DNA of 8,720 bases from an uncultured Rubrobacteraceae bacterium (GCA_902805985.1 CADCUW010000001.1:1-8720); one strand, 5' to 3'. Counted from the first letter of the stretch, positions 1 to 5,110 are shown. The notes: generated by a model from the sequence alone, not told the origin. Translations and numbers: made by a program.

Positions 1-66
1 CAGTATCTTCTGGCGTTCGGCCTTCGCCCGCTCCATGCGCGACGGCGTTCTCTGACCATCATCCAT
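1..66 (-). CDS. Possible 5' end of a minus-strand gene (partial, unrecognised)
   Basis: An ATG at 66-64 on the minus strand opens a frame that runs off the window edge, giving 22 residues (MDDGQRTPSRMERAKAERQK then IL). A purine-rich GAGGGGAG sits about 7 nt before the ATG and would be a good ribosome binding site; this is the main reason for calling it. The visible residues are charged and probably helical, but too few to assign a family. A competing reading exists on the plus strand: the frame from base 2 ends at a TGA at 53-55 (SIFWRSAFARSMRDGVL) and could be the C-terminus of a rightward gene. Both frames have G/C-rich third positions, so only the binding site tips the balance. Confidence 0.35.
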   Translation of the reverse strand, partial: MDDGQRTPSRMERAKAERQKIL

Positions 67-538
67 CCTTGCGCTCCCCTCTGCTCCGGGTACACCTTGC
101 ATTGTAGCTCGAATATCAATGCCAAGGGTCACGTCTACAGCGCGTTCTCGCAGGTCCCTCGAAGGCACCTATCCACCCGGGTGCGTGGAGAGACTGTCTG
201 GAAAATCGGAATAGAGCCCGAATCGAGGCTCCGAGGGCCACCAGGAGGGGACAAAGGACCCTGGATTTGGCCACTACTTTCTGCCAAAGTCCCCTCGTCG
301 AGAAGCCTTCGGGCATTTTCCAGACAGTCTCTGGAAGGTAGATTCCCGGAACTTCGGGCTGAGGGGGTTCTGCGAAGTCGGGAACCCTGGTGCCGCTCCG
401 GGTGGTCGGCGGCGGGGCCTCCCCGGTAACGGGAACCGCCGGTAGAGCCTATCAGACCTGGCCACGGCCGCCCCTACGCACAACGGCCGCGCCGATGGCG
501 GAAGAGGACCCTTGGATCTGCTTCTTGGGCGGCCCCCG
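67..538. other. Gene-poor interval containing inverted repeats
   Basis: No frame in this 470-bp stretch gives a protein that looks real; the open frames are Arg/Pro/Gly-rich products typical of random high-GC reading. Two structures stand out. One is the fold-back element at 189-332. The other is a second hairpin at 343-384, in which TTCCCG and ACTTCG (343-348, 351-356) pair with CGAAGT and CGGGAA (373-378, 379-384), leaving a 2-nt bulge and a 16-nt loop. No tRNA or other known RNA gene was recognised. Confidence 0.6.
189..332. mobile_element. 144-bp fold-back, MITE-like element
   Basis: The ends are perfect 18-bp inverted repeats: AGAGACTGTCTGGAAAAT at 189-206 and its reverse complement at 315-332. 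Further complementary pairs are nested inside: GCCCGAA 216-222 with TTCGGGC 308-314, GGCT 227-230 with AGCC 304-307, GAGGGGAC 245-252 with GTCCCCTC 289-296, and TTTGGC 266-271 with GCCAAA 283-288. Most of the element could therefore fold into one long hairpin. It has no coding capacity. The terminal sequence GAGACTGTCTGGAAAA loosely resembles ends of IS256-type elements, but that is from memory. No clear direct target duplication is visible in the 8-9 bp on each side. A large regulatory hairpin or small RNA is the alternative. Confidence 0.55.
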
Positions 539-1030
539 CTACCCGCCGGGGCCGCACGCCCTCCCGGCGACCAGCCCCTCCCCGGCCATCCTCAGCCCGG
601 CCCCCAGCGCGGAGGACGCCGTGCACAGGACCAGCAGGTCGACGAAGACCGCGACGGCGAGCACGCCGTGCGACGCGAGGGGGTGGGGCGGGATCAGGCC
701 CCGGTCGACCAGCAGGGCGGCCGGGATCATCGTCATCGCCGGCGCCGGCAGCGCGAGGGCGACCCCCCACAGCCAAAACGCCCGCTTGAAGACGAGGCCG
801 GCCGCCGTGGCGACGATCATGGAGGCGGGCACGCCGTAGAGATCGAACAGCGGCGAGTGGGCGAGGTCGTGGGCCCGCCCAGGGGCAATCAGCTGCGCGA
901 TGTTGCCCGCTTGGCCGGCCGAGAAGTTGACCGCCCCAGCCAGCAGGAGGACCGCGAACACGGGCGCCTGACGCCATCCCGGCACCCAGAAGCGCGCCGT
1001 CGCCAATTGTCCGACCATCCGTTCGACCAT
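539..1030 (-). CDS. Hypothetical four-helix membrane protein
   Basis: The product is about 163 residues with four hydrophobic stretches: roughly 22-40 (PVFAVLLLAGAVNFSAGQ), 64-82 (YGVPASMIVATAAGLVF), 85-110 (FWLWGVALALPAPAMTMIPA) and 122-145 (GVLAVAVFVDLLVLCTASSA). It is probably an integral inner-membrane protein with short loops and no extra domain. No catalytic or transport motif was recognised and no function is assigned. The ATG at 1030 was chosen because GGGGGTAGAG precedes it and the hydrophobic pattern starts soon after; the frame stays open further upstream to 1096, but that extension is Arg/Pro-rich and unconvincing. A second ATG four codons in (1018) is also possible. The gene lies 141 bp downstream of the RTX-repeat gene on the same strand and may be co-transcribed with it. 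Confidence 0.6.
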   Translation of the reverse strand: MVERMVGQLATARFWVPGWRQAPVFAVLLLAGAVNFSAGQAGNIAQLIAPGRAHDLAHSPLFDLYGVPASMIVATAAGLVFKRAFWLWGVALALPAPAMTMIPAALLVDRGLIPPHPLASHGVLAVAVFVDLLVLCTASSALGAGLRMAGEGLVAGRACGPGG

Positions 1031-1171
1031 CTCTACCCCCGGCCGTCGCCGCCTAGGTCCGCCCGGGCATCGTGCCATCGGGGGCACGCCGCCCATTGAT
1101 CGGGGTGATGATCCGGGGCGCCCAGAAGTACGATCCGGCGGCCGACGCTCCGGGGGCCCCTTCGGGGTAGC

Positions 1172-1725
1172 CTATCGTACGATCTCCCCCTCCCGGTACA
1201 GCCTCTCGCACCCGCCCCTGACGGCGTCCTCCCGGTCAACGACGCCGTATCGCGTCCGGGGCCGCAGCGCACGACGTCCTTCCGGCCGCCGCGGTAGTCT
1301 TCGGCGTCGACGTGGTCGTCGCCGGGCCCGCCGGAGTACAGGTCCCCGGAGTTCCGGCCGCCGTTCCCCGGGCTCAAGAAGTCCCGGCCTTCCCCGGCGA
1401 ACACGCGATCGTACTCCCCGTCGCCGTGCAAGCTGTCGTTGCCGGCCCCGCCGCGCATCACGTCCTCGCCGCCACCCCCGCTGAGCCCGCCGGCGTCGAC
1501 GGTCCCGCGGTCGTCGCCCTCGCCGGCGAGCACCACGTCGTCGCCGCCGCGGGCGTAGGCGGCGTCGTCCCCGCCCAAAGCGCCGATCTCGTCCGCCCCG
1601 GCGGTGCCGGTGAGGTAGTCGTCGCCCTCGGTGCCCGTGACCGTCGCCGCCAGAGCCGCGCCGGCCAGGCAGGCCGAGAGTAACGCCCCCACAAAAAGCT
1701 CCAAGAGGCCCGTCCGCTTCGCCAC
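1172..1725 (-). pseudogene. Secreted calcium-binding RTX-repeat protein, frameshifted near the 3' end
   Basis: The frame opens at GTG 1725, preceded by a strong binding site (GGGAGGGG, about 5 nt spacing). Residues 1-27 form a signal peptide (Lys/Arg, LLELFVGALLSACLAGAALA, cleavage near ALA-A). Gly/Asp-rich RTX-like nonapeptides follow, such as GGDDAAYARGGDD, GEGDD, GGAGNDSLHGDGE and GGPGDDHVDAED, which in this family bind calcium in a beta-roll outside the cell. After RCGPGRDTA the frame turns into nonsense (SLTGRTPSG...), while the next frame continues with VVDREDAVRGGCERLYREGEIVR and a stop at 1172, the C-terminus expected for small proteins of this type. One base appears to be missing near 1243-1248; restoring it gives about 184 residues. 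If the shift is real, the protein reads on to a stop at 1033-1035, two bases before the ATG of the next gene. It could be a sequencing error or a true mutation. What the protein binds beyond calcium is unknown. Confidence 0.75.
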
Positions 1726-1786
1726 GCTTCCCCTCCCAGCCTCGCCGCCGCTTCGCCACCCGCCGCCCCGGCGGCCCGGTCCTTCC

Positions 1787-1837
1787 GGTCCCAACTCTGG
1801 CACGGCGGCGCCCCGTCGGCATGGGACCGTGGTCCCA
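1787..1837. promoter_or_regulatory. GGGACC palindrome and partial copy upstream of the RTX gene
   Basis: On the minus strand, TTGGGACC-AC-GGTCCCA forms a 16-nt dyad (plus 1822-1837) with perfect 7-bp arms around a 2-bp centre. A second TTGGGACC (plus about 1787-1794) begins a degenerate copy about 40 bp nearer the gene. The pair lies 60-110 bp upstream of the RTX gene's GTG, a suitable position for a repressor or activator. The regulator is not identifiable from sequence, and the site could be chance in GC-rich DNA. Confidence 0.3.
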
Positions 1838-1839
1838 AT

Positions 1840-2183
1840 TTGGTCGGGTTTTTCGCTCCCGGTCCGTCCGTGGGGGACGCGTGCTCTGGGGAGCCCGCGG
1901 AGATCCCGGACGCCCCCGATCTCGCGGTTCACGGGGCCGCCCGCGGGCGTTCTGCAATTCCAGGAACACCCGGAAGCCGGCAGCAACCCAAGCTGCCCGC
2001 CGTCCGGGGCAACGGCGTGGCCCCCACCGCGGTGGGGGCCACGAGGGCCACCTCGCCGGGAGTGAAGGGGGCCAAGCGAACCCTCCCCCGTATCCTTATG
2101 CCCGTACCGCAGTGCGGGCTGCATCTTGGCACACCTCGGGGTTGCCCGGGCGCCCCAGGCAGACGTCTTATTCACCCGACTGC
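1840..2183. other. Non-coding stretch between the RTX gene upstream region and the IS
   Basis: Open frames here are shadows with no recognisable protein character. Besides the 28-bp palindrome, a small hairpin lies at about 2100-2119 (CCGCA-G-TGCGG nested in GCCCG...CGGGC). I looked for riboswitch cores upstream of the RTX gene on the minus strand and could not match any known class. The interval is probably an upstream regulatory region, later bounded by the IS insertion. Confidence 0.45.
2016..2043. repeat. Perfect 28-bp palindrome
   Basis: CGTGGCCCCCACCG (2016-2029) is followed at once by its exact reverse complement (2030-2043), so there is no spacer. The surrounding 1840-2183 stretch contains no convincing gene. 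No T-run follows on either strand, so an intrinsic terminator is not well supported. A dimeric regulator's site or a cruciform-forming repeat fits as well. Confidence 0.6.
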
Positions 2184-2187
2184 CTAG
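2184..2187. repeat. CTAG target-site duplication, left copy
   Basis: CTAG directly abuts the left IS end and is repeated at 3047-3050 directly after the right end. Removing the IS plus one copy restores a continuous, non-coding target site one base downstream of the stop codon of the small minus-strand ORF at 3051-3257. Confidence 0.75.
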
Positions 2188-3046
2188 AGGGTGTTATGAA
2201 CTTGCGTGGCCTCGACGGTAGCATATTGGTATGTCCGAAAGAAAACCGTACCCCACCGACGTCTCCGACGAAGAGTGGGCCTTCGTCGCTCCTTACCTGG
2301 CCCTCGTCCGCGAAGACGCCCCCCAGCGCGCCCACGACCTCAGGCGGGTGTTCGATGCCTTGCGGTGGATCGTGAGGGCCGGCGCGCCCTGGCGCATGCT
2401 GCCGCACGACTTCCCGCCCTGGGAGGCCGTCTACCAGCAGACGCAGAGGTGGATTGCCGCCGGCGTCTTCGAGGCCATGGTCCACGACCTGCGCGAGTTG
2501 CTACGCCTAGCCCAGGGCCGCGCGCCTGGCCCTTCGGCCGCCGTGCTCGACAGCCGCACCTTGCGCTCGACGCCCGAGAGCGGCCATCGGGGCGGCTACG
2601 ACGGGGCCAAGCGCAAGAAGGGATCCAAAGTCCACGCAGCGGTGGACACTTTAGGGCACCTCCTGGCGCTGCGCGTCACGCCCGCCACTGAGCAGGAGCG
2701 GGCTCAGGTGCAAGCGCTGGCCGGGGCCGTGCAGGAGGCCACGGGCGAGAGCATCGAGCTGGCATACGTGGACCGAGGCTACACCGGGGAGGAGGCCGCC
2801 GAGGCGGCTGAGGCGCAGGGTATCCGGCTGAAGGTGGTCAAGCACCCTGGGGCCAAAGAGGGCTTCGTCTTGCTGCCGCGCAGGTGGGTGGTGGAACGCT
2901 CCTTCGCGTGGGCGGCGCGCTTCCGGCGGTTAGCGAAGGACTACGAGCGCTTGCCCGAGACGGTAGCGGGGCTGCACTTCGTCGCCTTCGCTTGCCTCTT
3001 CCTTCACCGCGCCGTGCTTACCCTCGGCCCGAGTCCATAACACGCC
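2188..3046 (+). mobile_element. Complete IS5-family insertion sequence (859 bp)
   Basis: The left end AGGGTGTTATGAACTT (2188-2203) matches the reverse complement of the right end (3031-3046, GGCGTGTTATGGACTC) at 12 of 16 positions, sharing the core GTGTTATG. Both ends are flanked by CTAG (2184-2187 and 3047-3050), which fits the 4-bp YTAR-type target duplication reported for the IS5 subgroup. One full-length transposase gene fills the element and its stop codon lies inside the right inverted repeat. The size is normal for a compact IS5-family element. Intact ends, intact target duplication and intact gene suggest a fairly recent insertion. Confidence 0.85.
2231..3040 (+). CDS. IS5-family DDE transposase
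   Basis: This 269-residue transposase catalyses excision and insertion of the surrounding IS. The N-terminal part (about 1-90: [17 protein letters not shown], then [37 protein letters not shown]) is the typical IS5 helix-turn-helix type region. The catalytic RNase-H-like part shows D107 in VLDSRTL, D181 in YVDRGYTG and E222 in [21 protein letters not shown]; the last is the Y-(2)-R-(3)-E-(6)-R style signature region. [13 protein letters not shown] (121-133) is also family-typical. The length is usual for single-ORF members and no frameshift is seen. The ATG at 2231 has no good binding site, but TAGCAT at 2219-2224 could be a -10 box giving a near-leaderless, weakly translated message, as expected for a transposase. 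Confidence 0.92.
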   Translation: MSERKPYPTDVSDEEWAFVAPYLALVREDAPQRAHDLRRVFDALRWIVRAGAPWRMLPHDFPPWEAVYQQTQRWIAAGVFEAMVHDLRELLRLAQGRAPGPSAAVLDSRTLRSTPESGHRGGYDGAKRKKGSKVHAAVDTLGHLLALRVTPATEQERAQVQALAGAVQEATGESIELAYVDRGYTGEEAAEAAEAQGIRLKVVKHPGAKEGFVLLPRRWVVERSFAWAARFRRLAKDYERLPETVAGLHFVAFACLFLHRAVLTLGPSP

Positions 3047-3050
3047 CTAG
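3047..3050. repeat. CTAG target-site duplication, right copy
   Basis: This is the partner of the copy at 2184-2187. Another CTAG occurs at 3067-3070 but is not next to an IS end, so it is not part of the duplication. Confidence 0.75.
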
Positions 3051-3257
3051 TCACACTACAGTCCCCCTAGCGCTTGCCTGATCGCGTTGCTGCAGATAGT
3101 GTAGCGTCAACAATCGCTGCCCGGCCAGGACGGCGACGAGCTCGCGGTTTAAGTCGGGGATGTCGGCCACGACGCGGCCCCAGACGAGGTAGAGAGTGGC
3201 CAACAGGCGTCCGCGTACTTTCTTCGAGGGGTCTCTCAGGGGACCGAGGATCCTCAC
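3051..3257 (-). CDS. Small hypothetical protein or gene remnant
   Basis: The 68-residue frame from GTG 3257 reads RILGPLRDPSKKVRGRLLAT, then LYLVWGRVVADIPDLNRELV and AVLAGQRLLTLHYLQQRDQA, a balanced composition with helical, amphipathic character unlike the usual shadow frames. The family is not recognised. The frame is open upstream to a stop at 3324-3326 (about 90 codons in all), so the start is uncertain. GAGGCAGG before the GTG is a weak binding site. The stop lies immediately beside the IS target duplication, so the IS did not interrupt it. Given the gene fragments next door, it may be a leftover C-terminus of a larger gene. Confidence 0.35.
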   Translation of the reverse strand: MRILGPLRDPSKKVRGRLLATLYLVWGRVVADIPDLNRELVAVLAGQRLLTLHYLQQRDQASARGTVV

Positions 3258-3311
3258 CCTGCCTCTGCTGGTGTGTGCGCTGGTGTAGCCCAGAGCGCTG
3301 GGTTCCCCCTC

Positions 3312-3468
3312 CCCTACGGCTCTTTACCTCCCGGTCCCGGCGCAATCACAGGCTCGCATGGGCCGGCTGCACCGTCTCTTTAACCAAGCCTACAAGGTTG
3401 CTGTTGGGCGCATTCAAGTCATGCTCGTCGCGCAGCGTCGCCGATACTGTTCAGTATCGCCCTAATAC
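3312..3468 (-). pseudogene. Degraded C-terminal remnant of a sensor-type protein
   Basis: A minus-strand frame reads VLGRY, stop, TVSATLRDEHDLNAPNSNLV, GLVKETVQPAHASL, stop, LRRDREVKSR. From memory, this matches the C-terminus of large actinobacterial and Chloroflexi membrane sensor proteins (histidine-kinase-like or cyclase-like), which end RKYDAxKTVSAFSATLRDEVD...GVVxETVQPAHVSLWLRxxxR. The second stop (TGA 3346-3348) falls exactly where the family has Trp (TGG), so it looks like a nonsense mutation. The first (TGA 3451-3453) falls where several residues seem to be missing. No upstream membrane or catalytic part exists next to it, so this is a dead fragment. Confidence 0.6.
3442..3459. repeat. 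18-nt palindrome inside the sensor remnant
   Basis: CGATACTG-TT-CAGTATCG has perfect 8-bp arms around two bases. It sits exactly where the sensor remnant has lost several codons and gained a stop. The half-sites TACTG and CAGTA recall those of LexA boxes, but the spacing is far too short, so no regulator is assigned. Confidence 0.4.
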
Positions 3469-3487
3469 TTCGCGGACCTCACCATCC

Positions 3488-3855
3488 TTAGCAGGATATC
3501 GTAGCTTTTCCTTGGAGGTCGGGGTCAGCGGTGCGCTCTTCGATGAGGGTTCGCAGGGTATTTGTGCGTTGCTCCAGAAACGCGGCGTACCGTTCGTACA
3601 GACGTTGGCTCGTGGTGTCGTCCACCGGCACGCGCGGGAAATCGTTGATGCCCTCTTCCAATAGCAGAAGAAGCAGCGCGCGCTGGGCCTCGCTGCGGGT
3701 CTCGATCGTCGGAGCTTCGCCGGACTTCGCGCCGACGAAGCGGACGGCGTACTGCTCGAACAGGCCGTCGTCCGGGGTTGGGGTCCCGCTGTCCGGCACT
3801 TCGTAGGAGTCGTAGGGTTCGGAGAGGTCTATGAAGTCGTCGTAGGGGCGGAGCG
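3488..3855 (-). pseudogene. C-terminal fragment of an unrecognised gene
   Basis: The last 119 or so residues of a longer minus-strand open frame look like real protein: PYDDFIDLSEPYDSYEVPDS, then GLFEQYAVRFVGAKSGEAPT, SEAQRALLLLLLEEGINDFP, RVPVDDTTSQRLYERYAAFL, EQRTNTLRTLIEERTADPDL and a stop at 3488-3490. It has an acidic linker followed by a helical C-terminus. Above about 3855 the same frame becomes the antisense shadow of a plus-strand coding fragment, so the gene's 5' part is missing and the junction lies near 3850. I do not recognise the family; a C-terminal tail of a large restriction or modification-type enzyme was considered but cannot be supported by a motif. It is most likely a rearrangement remnant. 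Confidence 0.4.
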
Positions 3856-4206
3856 GAGCTGGAGCGGGCGAGGGGGGGAGGCCGAGCGGGCCGGGGCGCT
3901 GCAGGAGAACCGCCGGGCCGTCCTCGAAGCCTTCGGCGCGGGCCTCCAGCTCGGGCTCTTCTACTTCCCGCCCGCCCTCAGGCGGCAGGTCTACGGGGCG
4001 CTCGGCCTCGCCGTGGTCGTCTTTCCGGACGGCTCGGTGGAGGTAGAGGGCCACTTCGACGCCGAGGCCATCCGTCTCACGAGGGAGGTCGAGGAGCACG
4101 CCCTCGCGCTCCGGGAGGCCGAGGGTAGGGTAAACGCGACGCCTGCTGGGGGCGCGGCCGAGGGCTGGGAGCGCCTGGAACGTGAACTGATCCGTGTCCG
4201 TAACGA
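3847..4206 (+). pseudogene. C-terminal fragment, possibly of a serine recombinase
   Basis: A plus-strand frame reads GGEAERAGALQENRRAVLEA, then GLFYFPPALRRQVYGALGLA, VVVFPDGSVEVEGHFDAEAI, RLTREVEEHALALREAEGRV and on to about VRNEQ. A coiled-coil stretch, then VYGALGLxVxVxxDGSxEVEGxFD and a charged helix, resembles the C-terminal end of large serine recombinases in high-GC actinobacteria; this is by memory and not certain. The coil seems to begin in the neighbouring frame (AELERAR, from about 3853) and to switch across a run of seven G (3872-3878), which suggests a one-base indel. There is no start codon, catalytic serine domain or zinc ribbon. The frame runs on to a stop at 4244-4246, but after about 4206 the methyltransferase fragment takes over in another frame. 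Confidence 0.4.
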
Positions 4207-4659
4207 ACAAACGCCGAGGCCTTCGCCGCGGGCGGGGCCCGTGTAACGGTCTTCGACCGTCCCGAAGTCATAGACCTTATGAGAGAGACCCTATCGGAAT
4301 CCGGGATCGGGACGGAGGCGGGGGACATGAACGAGGGACTGCCGGGGGGACCCTTCGACGCCGTCTACTTCGGCAACACCTCCCACATGTACGGGCCCGG
4401 GGAGAACCGGGCGCTATTCGAGAGGATGCGCCGGTCGCTCGCGCCGGCCGGGTTGCTCGTGGTGCGGGAGTTCGTGCGCGGCCTCGGCGAGGACGCGGCG
4501 CTCTTCGCCGCGAACATGCTGGTTTTGACTCCCCGGGGCGGCACGTACACGGCCGAGGAGTACGAACGGTGGCTACTCGAAGCCGGCTACGGCGCCATCG
4601 AGTTCGAGCCCGTGGCCGGTCGTAGCTCGCACCTGATCTTCGCCCGCAGGGCCGAATGA
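4204..4659 (+). pseudogene. 5'-truncated SAM-dependent O-methyltransferase
   Basis: From about 4213 the frame reads AEAFAAGGARVTVFDRPEVI, then MNEGLPGGPFDAVYFGNTSH, MYGPGENRALFERMRRSLAP, AGLLVVREFVRG, ANMLVLTPRGGTYTAEEYER and SSHLIFARRAE. This matches the C-terminal two-thirds of Methyltransf_2-type small-molecule O-methyltransferases: motif II (VTVFDxPEVI), the acidic post-II region (GDMNEGLP), NTSHMYGPGENRALF with the His at the usual catalytic-base region, and the Tyr-Thr-x-x-Glu-Tyr C-terminal segment. The dimerisation part and the glycine-rich SAM-binding motif I are absent; a stop at 4201-4203 precedes the frame. The first internal ATG (4279) lies past motif II and would not give a working enzyme. 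The break with the upstream fragment is near 4206. The frame ends 27 bp before a leader-peptide-like gene, suggesting the two once formed an operon. Confidence 0.7.
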
Positions 4660-4686
4660 TCGCCCGACCCTTTGGAAGGTTGTCTT

Positions 4687-4995
4687 ATGCGTGAAGACGT
4701 TCTGCGAAGCCTGGCCGACCGCGCCACCTCTGACCGGGCCTTCTTGTCCGGTCTCCGCAAGGCACCGGAGGCCACGCTCGCGGCGCACGGCTACGCCCTC
4801 ACGGCGGAGGAGTTGGCCACGGTCATGGACCTGCGCCGCCGCACGGCCGGCCTGGGCGACGGTATGGTCGCAGCCCTTCTGGCCGGCGGGCTAAAAGATC
4901 GCGCCGGAAGCCCGCCCGGAAGGCCGCGGTCTCCCGGGGGAACGGGCCCGGCGAGGCCGCGACCCCCCGGGCGAGGGCGGAGCCGGGGGTCTTGA
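4687..4995 (+). CDS. Nif11/NHLP (Os1348-like) putative RiPP leader-type protein
   Basis: The ATG at 4687 follows a GGAAGGT binding site and is preferred over an in-frame ATG at 4672, which lies within the spacer. The 102-residue product starts MREDVLRSLADRATSDRAFL, SGLRKAPEATLAAHGYALTA, EELATVMDLRRRT. The pattern of a helix, TSDxxFxxxLxxxPExxLxxxGYxLTxEEL and more helix is that of nitrile-hydratase-like or Nif11 leader proteins, which guide modification of ribosomal peptides. A Gly-rich LGDGMVAALLAGGL follows at about 57-70 and could be a leader/core border. The remaining 32 residues are Pro/Arg/Gly-rich and contain an imperfect 11-residue repeat. In RiPP clusters such a gene lies beside modifying enzymes; here the only neighbour is the truncated methyltransferase 27 bp upstream. 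Many Os1348-type proteins have no known product, so a RiPP role is inference. The unusual tail might also reflect a shifted or fused 3' end. Confidence 0.55.
   Translation: MREDVLRSLADRATSDRAFLSGLRKAPEATLAAHGYALTAEELATVMDLRRRTAGLGDGMVAALLAGGLKDRAGSPPGRPRSPGGTGPARPRPPGRGRSRGS
4921..4991. repeat. 33-bp imperfect tandem repeat and hairpin in the leader-like gene tail
   Basis: AGGCCGCG at 4921 and again at 4954 each begin a block that matches at 16 of 20 positions, with an 11-codon period. The protein shows RPRSPGG then RPRPPGR. The end of the second copy forms a hairpin: GACCCCCCGG (4961-4970) pairs with CCGGGGGTC (4983-4991) with one bulged C, ending just before the stop codon. No T-run follows, so a classical terminator is only possible, not shown. 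Confidence 0.4.
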
Positions 4996-5027
4996 GCCCC
5001 GCCTGCCGGAGATCGGGGACGTTAGGT

Positions 5028-5070
5028 CGATTGGGCCACGTTGTTGTAGACTCCCGCGGCGGCCCAATCG
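5028..5070. promoter_or_regulatory. 10-bp inverted repeat upstream of the LCP gene
   Basis: CGATTGGGCC (5028-5037) is repeated in perfect reverse complement at 5061-5070, separated by 23 nt. TAGTAT at 5073-5078 could serve as a -10 box immediately after the right arm, placing the dyad over the -35 to -10 region of the LCP gene, whose GTG is at 5111. It could be an operator or an RNA hairpin terminating the upstream operon; no T-run follows. Confidence 0.35.
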
Positions 5071-5110
5071 TTTAGTATTCCTGCCGGGGGGAGTTAGCGG
5101 CAGCGTAGAC

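Noticed and set aside
512..1099. Long plus-strand open frame opposite the membrane protein
   Set aside because: Its translation is Arg/Gly/Pro-rich with no family character; the minus strand gives clear hydrophobic helices, so this is a GC-driven shadow.
1312..1683. Plus-strand open frame opposite the RTX-repeat gene
   Set aside because: Val/Ala/Pro-rich low-complexity antisense of Gly/Asp repeats; it lacks a binding site and any motif.
1726..2175. Upstream extension of the RTX-repeat frame to 2175
   Set aside because: The signal peptide and strong binding site fix the start at 1725; the upstream residues are Arg/Gly/Pro-rich and overlap the palindromes.
1840..2183. Possible riboswitch upstream of the RTX gene
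   Set aside because: I compared the minus-strand sequence with remembered cores of c-di-AMP, cobalamin, TPP and SAM classes and found no convincing match.
3442..3459. LexA/SOS box
   Set aside because: The half-sites TACTG and CAGTA are only 2 bp apart; a real box of that type has a much longer spacer, and the actinobacterial SOS consensus is different.
3856..4210. N-terminal half of the long minus-strand frame (3488-4210)
   Set aside because: It is antisense to a plus-strand fragment with a better protein pattern; only the part below about 3855 looks coding on the minus strand.
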